Part shown: in pieces, positions 18,300 through 27,300 of the stretch
Layout: each line of letters begins with the position of its first letter
Position numbering within the stretch: position 1 is the first letter of the stretch
Assembly: GCA_034423015.1 (NCBI GenBank)
Contig: DAOUJG010000056.1
Span: 1 to 64,000 of the forward strand
Source: JAGWBJ01 sp034423015
GTDB lineage: Bacteria; Chloroflexota; Dehalococcoidia; Lucifugimonadales; JAGWBF01
Direction: 5' to 3'
Length of the DNA stretch: 64,000 bases
Notes under the pieces: generated by a model
Seen by the model: the letters and a program-made list of their open reading frames with translations, nothing else
The model's database searches: none
What the model was told of the DNA's origin: nothing
Translations under genes and position numbers: made by a program

Positions 18300-19826
18300 A
18301 TGCCGCTGACCAGGCAGGAGCTGGAGTCCAAGCTTTGGCAGGCCGCCGACATCCTGCGGGGGCAGATCGACTCCGCCGACTACAAGAACTACATCTTCTC
18401 CGTCCTCTTCCTGAAACGGCTCTCCGACCGGTTCGAAGAGGAGGTACAGAGCGCGGTGGCCTCGGGCGTGCCCAGGGAGACGGCCCTGTCCGACCGGGAC
18501 GAGCACGAGTTCTTCGTCCCCGAGTCGGCCCGCTGGGAGGCCATAACCGTCGCCACCATGGACCTGGGCGAGACCCTCAACGTCGCCGGCCACGCCATCG
18601 AGGATGCCAACACCCCCCGGCTGGACGGCGTGCTGTCGGGCACCAACTGGAACGACGAGACCAAGCTGGGCAGCCCCGCCAACCGGGAGCGCATCATCCG
18701 CAGCCTCGTCAACCACTTCGGCGGCCTGGACCTGCGGGACGCCAACCTGCGCGACGAGGGCGGGACCGGGAACGTCCTGGGCGACGCCTACGAGTACCTC
18801 ATCTACAAGTTCGCCGACGACGCCGGCAAGAAGGGCGGCGAGTTCTACACCCCCCGGGAGGTGGTCCGCCTCATCGTGGAGCTGCTGGAGCCCCGGGAGG
18901 GGATGCGCATCTGCGACCCCGCCGCCGGGTCCGCCGGGATGCTGATATACACCGCCCAGTACGTGCGGGAGCAGGGCGGTGACGTCCGCAACCTGGTCCT
19001 CCACGGCCAGGAGCGGAACCTGGGCACCCTGGCCATCGGCAAGCTGAACCTGCTGCTCCACGACCTGCGCGCCGCACGCATGGAGGCCGGGGACGTCATC
19101 GCCGAGCCGGCCCTGATGGACCCCGCGGGCCGGCTGCTCGCCTACGATCGGGTCATCGCCAATCCCCCCTTCAGCCTCAAGAGCTGGGGGCACGACTTCG
19201 CCCCCAACGACCCCCACCACCGCTTCGACCGCTACGGCGCGGTGCCCCCCAAGACCCGGGGCGACTTCGCCTTCCTGCTGCACATGCTGGGGGTGACCAA
19301 CGCCCGGGGCATGGTGGGCGTGGTGATGCCCCACGGCATCCTATTCCGGGGCGGCGCCGAGGGCAAGATACGCCGTGGTATCGTGGAGGCGGACCTGTTC
19401 GAGGCGGTCATCGGCCTGGCCCCAAACCTGTTCTTCGGCGCCAGCATCCCCGTGGCCGTCTGCGTCCTGAACCGGGCCAAGCCCCGGGACCGCCGGGGCA
19501 GAGTGCTCTTCGTCGACGCCGCCCAGCAGGGCTGCTTCCGCCCCGGCAAGGCCCAGAACTACATCGACCCCGAGCACATACGCAAGATGGTCGAGGCCTA
19601 CCGGGCCTTCGGGGACGTGGACCGTTTCGCCCACGTGGCGGACCTGGAGGAGATACGGGGCAACGACTTCAACCTGAACATCAGCCGCTACGTGGACACC
19701 ACCGAGCCGGTGGAGGTGATGCCCGTGGAGGAGGCCCTGGCCAACCTCCGGGATGCCGAGCGCCGGCGGGAGGAGGCGGTGGCCAGAATGGACGAGCTGC
19801 TGGCGGAGATGGGCTACATCCGATAG
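18300..19826 (+). CDS. hsdM: Type I restriction-modification system, DNA methyltransferase subunit
   Basis: A 508-residue N6-adenine methyltransferase that, with HsdS, methylates the host recognition site and with HsdR restricts foreign DNA. The N-terminal helical domain (about 1-150) opens E-L-E-S-K-L-W-Q-A-A-D-I-L-R. The SAM-binding motif I D-P-A-A-G-S-A-G-M is near residue 205 and the catalytic motif IV N-P-P-F near 287. A C-terminal helix interacts with HsdS in the family. Length is normal. GAGGAG lies just upstream of the ATG. It is the first gene of the restriction island; a broken DUF2442 gene and a small membrane ORF separate it from hsdS, which is unusual because these are normally adjacent. 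Confidence 0.95.
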   Translation: MPLTRQELESKLWQAADILRGQIDSADYKNYIFSVLFLKRLSDRFEEEVQSAVASGVPRETALSDRDEHEFFVPESARWEAITVATMDLGETLNVAGHAIEDANTPRLDGVLSGTNWNDETKLGSPANRERIIRSLVNHFGGLDLRDANLRDEGGTGNVLGDAYEYLIYKFADDAGKKGGEFYTPREVVRLIVELLEPREGMRICDPAAGSAGMLIYTAQYVREQGGDVRNLVLHGQERNLGTLAIGKLNLLLHDLRAARMEAGDVIAEPALMDPAGRLLAYDRVIANPPFSLKSWGHDFAPNDPHHRFDRYGAVPPKTRGDFAFLLHMLGVTNARGMVGVVMPHGILFRGGAEGKIRRGIVEADLFEAVIGLAPNLFFGASIPVAVCVLNRAKPRDRRGRVLFVDAAQQGCFRPGKAQNYIDPEHIRKMVEAYRAFGDVDRFAHVADLEEIRGNDFNLNISRYVDTTEPVEVMPVEEALANLRDAERRREEAVARMDELLAEMGYIR

Positions 19827-19840
19827 GTGATGACCAAGCG

Positions 19841-20166
19841 ATGCCGGAGGCCATGACGATTGCGGTGACCGAGGACACCATTACTGCCGAGTTGTCGGAC
19901 GGAAGGACCACTGCAGTCCCCCTGGCATGGTATCCCCGCCTGGTCCACGCAACGCCGGAGGAGAGGAGCAACTCGGAGCTGATTGGCGGCGGGCAAGGTA
20001 TTCACTGGCCTGACCTGGACGAGGACATCAGCGTGGAGAGACTGCTGGCCGCAAGTCCGCTGAGAGTCGTCGGTCATTCCAGCAATGGCTTGAGGCGAAG
20101 AGAGAGGGCCTGGGACTCACGCTGTACGAGCTCACCGCCCATGACCAGACCAAGGAGAACACGTAG
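19841..20166 (+). pseudogene. DUF2442 protein, frameshifted
   Basis: The first about 70 codons (M-T-I-A-V-T-E-D-T-I-T-A-E-L-S-D-G-R onward, with W-Y-P-R-L and D-I-S-V-E-R-L-L) are typical DUF2442. The family's C-terminal segment (S-A-E-S-R-R-S-F-Q-Q-W-L-E-A-K-R) appears in the -1 frame and ends at TAG 20164-20166. One base is therefore missing near 20047-20052 (a GCC-GC junction), or the sequence has an error there. DUF2442 proteins often pair with DUF4160 proteins in toxin-antitoxin-like units; no DUF4160 gene is seen. Its place between hsdM and hsdS suggests an insertion. Confidence 0.7.
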
Positions 20167-20259
20167 ATGGGCGCAGGGCTGGCGGTTGTTCAAGTCGGGA
20201 TTGGCATCTTCTTGGCGGTCGTTGGAGCCATCTCCCTCGTGGCGGCAATGAGGAGCTAG
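20167..20259 (+). CDS. Small single-span membrane protein (30 aa)
   Basis: The frame starts directly after the DUF2442 stop, with AAGGAGA about nine bases upstream. The product is almost entirely one hydrophobic helix (V-V-Q-V-G-I-G-I-F-L-A-V-V-G-A-I) ending in M-R-S. The gap to the hsdS start is only four bases. The good ribosome site and composition suggest a real microprotein, but it is unrecognised and could be chance. Confidence 0.4.
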   Translation: MGAGLAVVQVGIGIFLAVVGAISLVAAMRS

Positions 20260-20263
20260 CAAG

Positions 20264-21523
20264 TTGACCAGTGCCTTCAAGTCTCTTGGCGCAACTTCCA
20301 CACCAGCCGGCTGGCGGTTGGTGCGTCTGGGGGATGTGGTGTGGTTCCAGCAGGGTGGAACCCCGTCAAAAGGCCGGGCCGAGTACTGGGACGGTGATAT
20401 CCCTTTTGTCACTGGTGCGGATCTGACAGAAGTCCGAATCGGTCGAGATAACGCCCGATCCTTCCTAACTGAGGTGGGATTGCGTTCAGGGGCAACGGCA
20501 GTTTGTAAACCTGGGTCTTTGATGGTTGCCACAAGGACACGAGTGGGGTTGGTGGGGATAGCAACCGAAACCATGGGAGCCAGCCAAGACATCACACTGC
20601 TTACGCCGACCAATGAAGCGGACCAGTCATTCCTATACAGGGCCTTGATCGCTAACGCCAATCTGCTACAACAGAGAGCAAGAGGCACCACCATTCAGGG
20701 GGTTTCCCGGCAGGACACTTGCTCTGTCCCCATCCTCCTCCCGCCCCTGCCCGAGCAACGGGCCATCGCCGCCGTGCTGGACTCCATCGACGACGCCATA
20801 GAGGCCGCCGAGGCCGTCATCGCCGCCACCGAGCAGCTCCGCGACTCCCTGCTCCACGACCTGCTCACCCGCGGCGTCCCAGGCTGGCACACGGAGTGGA
20901 AGGACGCGCCGGGCATCGGGACCATCCCCGCGGACTGGGAGGTGGTGCGGCTGGGGGAGGTGGCGGAGGTTTGCAATGGCACGACGCCATCTCGCAAAGA
21001 GAGAGACTACTGGGATAACGGCTCCGTTCCATTCGTAAAAACTGGCCGAGTCAATGATATCTTCATCGAAGAGCCTGACGAATTCATTACACATGGGGCC
21101 GTTGTAAATGCAGGAGCTGTAGTAGTGCCCAAGGGGTCCGTGCTAATCGCAATGATTGGTCAAGGTAAGACCCGAGGTATGACCGCTCGGCTGGGATTCG
21201 ATGCAGCGATTAACCAGAACTTCGCAGCTGTATTCGGACCCGAGGACGACTTCACACTAGACTTCTTCTTTTCATGGGCGAGGCAGAACTATTCCATCAT
21301 CCGTGCCCTTGGACAAGGATCCAACCAGGATGCGCTGAATTGTTCGCTCGTTGAAGGCATGCGTGTACCCAAGCCGTCTCTTACCGAGCAACAAGCCATC
21401 GCTGTCATTTCAAGTGGTGTCGAGAGTGCGATATCGCAGTGCAGAGTAGAAACATTCGTGCTAAGATCGTTTAAGGAATCAACCGCTGATGCGCTGCTGA
21501 CGGGGCGTGTGCGGGTAGGATGA
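20264..21523 (+). CDS. hsdS: Type I restriction-modification system, specificity subunit
   Basis: A 419-residue protein that reads the bipartite DNA target. Two target-recognition domains each begin with W-x-L/V-V-R-L-G-D/E-V and G-G/T-T-P-S (residues about 16-145 and 225-370). They are joined by the conserved helical spacer L-P-P-L-P-E-Q-R-A-I-A-A-V-L-D-S-I-D and end in the matching second repeat L-T-E-Q-Q-A-I-A-V-I. The start is TTG 20264 with GAGGAG nine bases upstream. The recognition domains are clearly richer in A/T than the spacer and the flanking hsd genes, a mosaic expected from exchange of recognition domains. Confidence 0.93.
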   Translation: MTSAFKSLGATSTPAGWRLVRLGDVVWFQQGGTPSKGRAEYWDGDIPFVTGADLTEVRIGRDNARSFLTEVGLRSGATAVCKPGSLMVATRTRVGLVGIATETMGASQDITLLTPTNEADQSFLYRALIANANLLQQRARGTTIQGVSRQDTCSVPILLPPLPEQRAIAAVLDSIDDAIEAAEAVIAATEQLRDSLLHDLLTRGVPGWHTEWKDAPGIGTIPADWEVVRLGEVAEVCNGTTPSRKERDYWDNGSVPFVKTGRVNDIFIEEPDEFITHGAVVNAGAVVVPKGSVLIAMIGQGKTRGMTARLGFDAAINQNFAAVFGPEDDFTLDFFFSWARQNYSIIRALGQGSNQDALNCSLVEGMRVPKPSLTEQQAIAVISSGVESAISQCRVETFVLRSFKESTADALLTGRVRVG

Positions 21524-21529
21524 GGGCAC

Positions 21530-22399
21530 GTGAAAGTTGAGACCCTGGCTGAACAACTCCTTTTTGCCACGCTGAGAGTAGAAGCTAACCCTAACGTCGG
21601 AACGGGCTTCATCGTAACCCATAAGTGGACCCCAGATAAGACGGGGCTCTTTCTCATCACCAATAAGCATGTCGTTGAAGGAACTAAGCAAGGACGCCTG
21701 ACCTTTACTATGGGGAACACCTCATGTGAAGACCGCTTGCCGTTGATCGGTCAATCCACCGCCATCACACTATCAGAGAACGCTTGGCGATGGACAGGAC
21801 ATCCTTCCGCAGACATTGACATTGCAGCGTTACCCTTAGTCCCTGTGGTGAATCATTTGGATGAGACTGGAAAAACCCCCTACTACAAGAGTATTCCCAC
21901 CACAATCATACCGGGACAAGAGATCCTAGAAGACCTTGATGCAGTAGAAGAAGTCCTTTTCGTTGGCTACCCAAACGGGATCTACGATCGGGTTAACAAT
22001 CTCCCGATAGCTCGTCGTGGGACAACTGCGACCCACCCTAGTATAGACTACGATGGGAAGGCGATGTTCTTAATCGACGCATCGGTGTTCCAAGGAAGCA
22101 GCGGGAGCCCGGTGTTGATTTACGACAATGGTTCGTGGAGGAGCAGAGGTGGAGGTCTGATGGCGGGACAGCGCACTTACCTGCTCGGTATTTTGGGGAG
22201 GGCATACTACCGTGAAGATGATGGTTCCCTGACGTTCCAAGAGATACCCGCATCGGTCAAGCCAGTAGTTAGAACCACTCAGATGATTGATCTTGGAGTC
22301 GTCTATAAGGCGACTGCTGTTGTGGAGACCATTGAACATCTGTTGCGGCAGCGAAACGAATTGCCCGCAGACGTCACGAATCTCGCGACGACGCCATGA
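21530..22399 (+). CDS. Trypsin-fold serine protease in the restriction island
   Basis: A 289-residue cytoplasmic protein without a signal peptide. The chymotrypsin/trypsin-fold triad is visible: His47 in I-T-N-K-H-V-V-E, Asp95 or Asp97 in A-D-I-D-I-A-A-L, and Ser193 in G-S-S-G-S-P-V. A G-T-G-F-I-V strand precedes the His, as in HtrA-like and defence-associated peptidases, but no PDZ domain follows. It starts with GTG six bases behind hsdS and ends with an ATGA overlap onto a decayed hsdR start, so it was once translationally coupled to an hsdR gene. Its base composition is lower in GC than the hsd core. A defensive accessory or effector role is inferred from location only. Confidence 0.8.
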   Translation: MKVETLAEQLLFATLRVEANPNVGTGFIVTHKWTPDKTGLFLITNKHVVEGTKQGRLTFTMGNTSCEDRLPLIGQSTAITLSENAWRWTGHPSADIDIAALPLVPVVNHLDETGKTPYYKSIPTTIIPGQEILEDLDAVEEVLFVGYPNGIYDRVNNLPIARRGTTATHPSIDYDGKAMFLIDASVFQGSSGSPVLIYDNGSWRSRGGGLMAGQRTYLLGILGRAYYREDDGSLTFQEIPASVKPVVRTTQMIDLGVVYKATAVVETIEHLLRQRNELPADVTNLATTP

Positions 22400-22523
22400 T
22401 CCCCAACGTGGTCAACCACGCCGGAGGAGCCGGCTCAACTCAATGGAGCGGCTGGGGTGGGCCAACGTGGCCAGAAACGCATGTGTGACGGAGCGGGACG
22501 GCAAGCACGGCGGGTGTGGCTGA
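22396..22523 (+). pseudogene. Decayed second copy of the hsdR 5' end
   Basis: The segment opens with ATG overlapping the protease stop (ATGA). It reads N-H-A, then in a shifted frame E-E-P-A, then in the third frame E-R-L-G-W-A-N-V-A-R-N and T-E-R-D-G-K. These match in order the intact hsdR start (N-H-A-E-E-P-A ... L-E-R-L-G-W-S-Y-V-P-R-E ... E-E-R-D-G-E). At least two frameshifts and a stop are present, and similarity ends near 22507. It is a relic of an hsdR gene that once followed the protease directly. Confidence 0.65.
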
Positions 22524-22558
22524 CGGGCGAGTGTGAGTGTGAGTGGGGTTTATGATCT

Positions 22559-23497
22559 ATGGCTAGGCCGAAACGTGAGATGGTGATGGCTCGTTGTGCC
22601 CGGGAAGCGCTACTTGCCGCAGTGGAAATATATAACAAACCAAAGGTCGAGTTCAGGGAACAGACCGTCGCCTTCCTAGTTGTGAATGCTTGGGAAGTCC
22701 TTATCAAAGCGCGCATCATTCAGCAAGCTGGAGGCAAAATTCAGGCGATCTACCAGCGTAAACCAAATTCAAGCCGGTATGAATGCAGTCCTGACAGCGA
22801 AGTTCTTACCATTGGGATACGCGGGGCCCTCGAACGGAGCGGCCTCCCGGACGAGGTAAAGAGCAATATCAATGGCCTGATAAAGATTAGGAATCGGTCA
22901 ACACATTTGGGGGTGTTGGTTCCAGAATTAAAGCTGGCTGTACTGGAATTCAGTACCGCAAGTGTCCAGAACTTCGTGAGGACTTACGCGAAGTGGTTCG
23001 GAGAGTCTATCGATGTTCCATATCTGTTGCCTCTTGGGTTCCTGGGTACCGCACAAACCACCGTCATCAAGTATCCGGTGCGTCAAAGGCAGCTACTAGA
23101 AGAACTGTCAGAACTAGCTAGGTCCCACGATACGGCCAATTCGAGCTATTCGGTGGTAATGCAAATAAAGGTGGAGCTCAATCGTGGACTCTCCGGCGGA
23201 GGAAATATTGGGTTAACAAATGACCCAAGTGTTCCCAAGGTTTCCATAAGCGATACTGAGGCATTAGTTGCGTTCCCGACCTCCTACAACCAACTGGTGG
23301 AGGAATGCCGTGTCCGATATTCCGATTTCAAGCAAAACCAAAGATTTCACTCAGCAATGAAGGAGATCAACGAGGACCCTACGTGTACTTACGTACGGAA
23401 GTTAGATCCAACCACCGAGAAAAGCTCAACCAAGAGGTTCTACAACCCGAAACACACGCTTGCTCGACTGGATAACGAATATGCGAAGGCCAAATAG
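22559..23497 (+). CDS. DUF3644 family protein
   Basis: A 312-residue soluble protein with the DUF3644 opening: A-L-L-A-A-V-E-I-Y-N-K-P, F-R-E-Q-T-V-A-F-L-V-V-N-A-W-E-V-L-I-K-A, and later an I-R-N-R-S-T-H motif that resembles HEPN-type R-x4-6-H sites (here R-N-R-S-T-H near residue 118). DUF3644 proteins are frequent companions of type I restriction systems. The HEPN resemblance, if real, would imply an RNase or an AMP/RNA-binding role; that is inference. It is lower in GC than the hsd genes. The preceding 160 bases hold the hsdR relic and a short GAGTGT-type run. Confidence 0.75.
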   Translation: MARPKREMVMARCAREALLAAVEIYNKPKVEFREQTVAFLVVNAWEVLIKARIIQQAGGKIQAIYQRKPNSSRYECSPDSEVLTIGIRGALERSGLPDEVKSNINGLIKIRNRSTHLGVLVPELKLAVLEFSTASVQNFVRTYAKWFGESIDVPYLLPLGFLGTAQTTVIKYPVRQRQLLEELSELARSHDTANSSYSVVMQIKVELNRGLSGGGNIGLTNDPSVPKVSISDTEALVAFPTSYNQLVEECRVRYSDFKQNQRFHSAMKEINEDPTCTYVRKLDPTTEKSSTKRFYNPKHTLARLDNEYAKAK

Positions 23498-23542
23498 GAA
23501 CAGGCCCCGGTTGGGCAGAGTCCGTCCAGTAGGAGGGTTACC

Positions 23543-23911
23543 ATGATGCACGAAGTGGACTCGGTCCGGTGGATGGTCGTCTTCTACCATTCGGGAGGCG
23601 GGTCCCATGACGAGCCCGATTTTCCCCAGGTCGAATTCTGGCATCCCAACAAGAAGGCTTCGATGGACGCGGGAGCCCGTGTCCTCCAAGAGCTGAAGGA
23701 CCGAGGCGACACCAGGGACTGGAGGGCCGCAGGGCATCCCGACCCCCTAGCGGTCGGCTCGGGGCAATGCCCCGGCGGGCAATGGATACTTCCGCCCCCG
23801 CCTCCGAAGCTTTTTGACCCGGACAAAGTGCCTCCGATGGACCTGTCCGATGAAGAATGGGAGTCGTTCGACCGCGCTATCCGAGAAGGGCGTGGAAGGT
23901 GCGAACCGTGA
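23543..23911 (+). CDS. Unknown small protein coupled to a PIN-domain gene (possible antitoxin)
   Basis: A 122-residue acidic protein with a strong ribosome site (TAGGAGGG five bases upstream). It contains a proline run (I-L-P-P-P-P-P-P-K), a G-Q-C-P-G-G motif and a C-terminal acidic helix (D-L-S-D-E-E-W-E-S-F-D-R-A-I-R-E). I do not recognise a family or a DNA-binding motif. Its stop overlaps the PIN gene start (GTGA), the arrangement of antitoxin-toxin pairs, so an antitoxin or regulator role is plausible but not shown. Confidence 0.6.
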   Translation: MMHEVDSVRWMVVFYHSGGGSHDEPDFPQVEFWHPNKKASMDAGARVLQELKDRGDTRDWRAAGHPDPLAVGSGQCPGGQWILPPPPPKLFDPDKVPPMDLSDEEWESFDRAIREGRGRCEP

Positions 23912-24321
23912 CTCCCGACGCTCCCATGGTGGTGGCTGACACCAACATCATATCCTACATCGCCAGCGGGTCGCCCATCGCGGAGTTGTACCTTCCCCAC
24001 CTCCAAGGAGCGCGGATTCACATATCGTTCCAGACGGTCCAAGAAGCATGGTACGGAGCATATAAGGACGGCTGGGGCGAAAGGCGGCAACGCGGGCTCG
24101 CTCAACAACTTGGCCAATACCAAGTCGTATGGCCTAGCATGGATCTGGTCCGAATCTCCGCAGGTGTTCGGGCCCAACGGCACCGCGTGGGTCGTCCACT
24201 GGGAGTTGCCGACGCTTGGATTGCGGCCACGGCTCTGGACCTTGGCTGTCCCCTCGTTTCCCACGACGGGGACTTCGTAGACATCCCCAATTTGGAGCTG
24301 ATAAGGGTAGCCACAGCATGA
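23908..24321 (+). CDS. PIN-domain ribonuclease (VapC-like)
   Basis: About 137 residues from GTG 23908, which overlaps the upstream stop. PIN acidic residues are in place: Asp in V-A-D-T-N-I-I-S-Y near the N-terminus, Glu in V-Q-E-A-W-Y, Asp in V-A-D-A-W-I-A-A-T-A, and a late S-H-D-G-D-F. PIN proteins of this kind are metal-dependent RNases, usually VapC toxins. The gene ends in an ATGA overlap with hsdR, so antitoxin candidate, PIN protein and restriction subunit are translated in a chain. This recalls anti-phage islands where a toxin is tied to the restriction genes. Confidence 0.85.
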   Translation: MTPDAPMVVADTNIISYIASGSPIAELYLPHLQGARIHISFQTVQEAWYGAYKDGWGERRQRGLAQQLGQYQVVWPSMDLVRISAGVRAQRHRVGRPLGVADAWIAATALDLGCPLVSHDGDFVDIPNLELIRVATA

Positions 24322-27300
24322 CCACCTCCGCCAGGCTAAACGAGCTCAACCACGCCGAGGAGCCCGCGCGTCTCCTGCTGGAGCGGCTTGGGTGGAGCTA
24401 CGTGCCCCGGGAGGCCCTGGCGGAGGAACGGGACGGCGAGCGCGAGGTGCTGCTGAAGGGGCGCCTCCGGGCCGCCCTGCTGCGCCTCAACGAGTGGCTC
24501 ACCGAGGCCCAGGCCGACAGGGCCGTCTTCGAGCTGGAAAACGTCAACGCCACCGGCATGGCACGAAACCAGGCCGTCCACGAGTACCTCACCTACGGGA
24601 TGCCCCTGACCGTGGACGGGCCAGCCGGCCGGGACAGTCCCACCGTCCGCTTCTTCGACTTCGACCGGCCCGAGGGCGGCCTCAACGAGTACGTGGTCAC
24701 CACCCAGCTCCGCGTCAGGCGCGGCAACGACCGGGGCGGCCCCGAGGACGACGAGCGGCTGGTCATCCCCGACCTCGTGCTGTTCGTCAACGGCATCCCC
24801 CTGGTGGTGATGGAGGCCAAGTCCCCTTCCCTCCTGGACGTGTGGAAGTCCCACGCGGTGCGGCAGCTCAGCCGCTACCAGGAGGCCGGTCCCCGGTGGC
24901 ACGGGGCGGGCGCCCCCGAGCTGTTCCACTACAACCTGCTGTGCGTGGCCCACTGCGGAGCCGCCGCGGCCTACGCCACCCTGGGTGCGCCGGAGAACGC
25001 CTACTTCGAGTGGAAGTCCGTGCTGCCCTACTCCGAGGAGGAGGTCCGCAGGCGCTTCGAAGTGGAGCCCCTGGGCCAGGCCCAGCTCATCGTGGGGCTG
25101 CTCTCCCCGGCCACGCTGCTGGACGTCCTCCGCGACTACGTGGTCTACGAGCCCGAGCGGGGGCGGCTGGTCAAGAAGCTGCCCCGCTACCAGCAGTACC
25201 GGGCGGTGCGGGCGGCCATGTCCCGCATCCTCGCGGGCAGCAGGCCCGCCGACCGGGGCGGCGTGGTGTGGCACACCCAGGGCTCCGGCAAGTCCCTGAC
25301 CATGCTCTGGGTGGCGACCAAGCTGCGCCGCGACCCCCGGCTGTCCAACGCGACCATCGTGGTGGTCACCGACCGCAGGCAGCTCGACCGGCAGATCGCC
25401 GGCACCTTCGAGCGCTGCGGCTTCCCGGCCCCCGAGAGGATGGACCGGTCGCGCCCCGAGCCCCAAGAGAGGCGGGACAGGCGCCGCAGGGAGCGGCCGG
25501 GCCGCCGCGACCCGCTGGACCTGCAGACCCTCCTGAGGCAGGGAGGGGGCCGCACGGTGATGACCACGGTCCAGAAGTTCGAGGAGGCGTTGACCACGCC
25601 CGACGGGCCCCTGGAGGTGCTGGACCCCTCGGAGAACGTCGTCGTCATGGTGGACGAGGCCCACCGCACCCAGTACGGCGTTCTCGGCGGGCTCATGTCC
25701 AGGGCGCTGCCCAACGCAACGCTCATCGGTTTCACGGGCACGCCCATCGACAAGGGGTTCGAGCGCAGCACCATGGGGCGCTTCGGACCGCTCATCGACT
25801 CCTACACCATCCCCCAGTCGGTGGCCGACGGGGCCACGGTGCCCATCTACTACGAGGCGCGGCTGCCGGAGCTGGCCGTCGAGGGGCCGGAGACCCTGGA
25901 CAAGCTCTACGATGCCATGTTCGGCGGCCAGCCGCCCCCGGTCCAGGCGCAGCTTCGCCGCCGCTACGCCAACAAGGAGACGGTGGCCGAGGCGGCGCGG
26001 CGCATCGAGATGATAGCCCTGGACATCGCCGGCCATTTCAAGGCCAAGGTGCGCGCCAACGGCTTCAAGGCCCAGGTGGTCGCGCCCAGCCGGGCCGCGG
26101 CCCTGCGCTACGCCCAGCATCTGGACAGCTTCGGCGTGCGGGCCTATCCCATCATCACCCCGGCCCCCAACGACGGGCCGGAGTTCCAGGCGGCCCGGGA
26201 CCTGGACCAGGAGCAGGTCGTCAGCGCCTTCGTCGACCCCGAGGGAGAGCCGGAGGTCCTTGTCGTGGTCGACATGCTGCTGACCGGCTTCGACGCTCCC
26301 GTGGAGCAGGCGCTCTACCTGGACCGGGCGCTTCGGGAGCATGGGCTGCTCCAGGCCATCGCCCGGGTGAACCGCCGTTTCTCCCACGTGCATGAGGGCG
26401 TGGAAACGGAGAAGACCTACGGCCTGGTGGTCGACTACCACGGCGTCTCACGGGACCTGGAGGAGGCCCTCTCCACCTTCGACTGGCCCGACGTGCAGGA
26501 CACCATGAGCGAGCTGGAGGAGGACCCGGCCCCGGTCATCGAGGCGGCCGCCGTCCAGGCGGAGTCCCACTTCAAGGGCCGCGACCTGGGGGACACCTGG
26601 GCGTGCGTCGCCCTCTTCGCTCCCGGCGCCTCCACCGAGGGCGTCTTCAAGGCCGACCTGTTTGAGGCGTTCAACGCCGACTACCGCCTGTTCTCCCGCC
26701 TCATGGACCGCTTCCTGCCCGACCCGAGGGCGCTGGACTACACCGACCGGCTGGCGCGACTCACGGAGATACGGGCCTACGTCCGGGCCCAGTTCCTCCG
26801 GGAGGACGCCGACGTGGACTGGACCGAGATCGGGGCCAAGGTGAAGGGGCTGGTGGACGAGCGCATCAGCGCCCATGTCCGCGAGCTGATGAAGCCCGTC
26901 TCCGTCCTGGACCAGGATTTCGAGCAGAAGATAGCGGCTCTCCCCCACGACGAGTCGCGGGCATCCATCATGGAGCACGCGGTCCGGGCCCGGATACACG
27001 ACCGCCTGGCCGACAATCCCGTGTACTTCGAAAGGCTGTCGGCCCAGCTTGCCCGCATCATCGAAGACCTCCGCAACCAGGTCATAGACTCGGCCGAGGC
27101 GTGCAGGCGCTACGCCCAGATACGGGACCTGATTCGAAGCGAGGCGGACATCGCCGCCGAGCACGGCCTGTCTCCCGTCTCCTTCGCTATCTACGAGCTG
27201 CTGGACGGCTGGCCCAGGGAGCCGGCGCCCGGTGCGGCGCATGAAGAGCTGGAGCCGTATCGAGCGTCCTTCGACGAAGGGACGAAGGAGGTCTCGCGCA

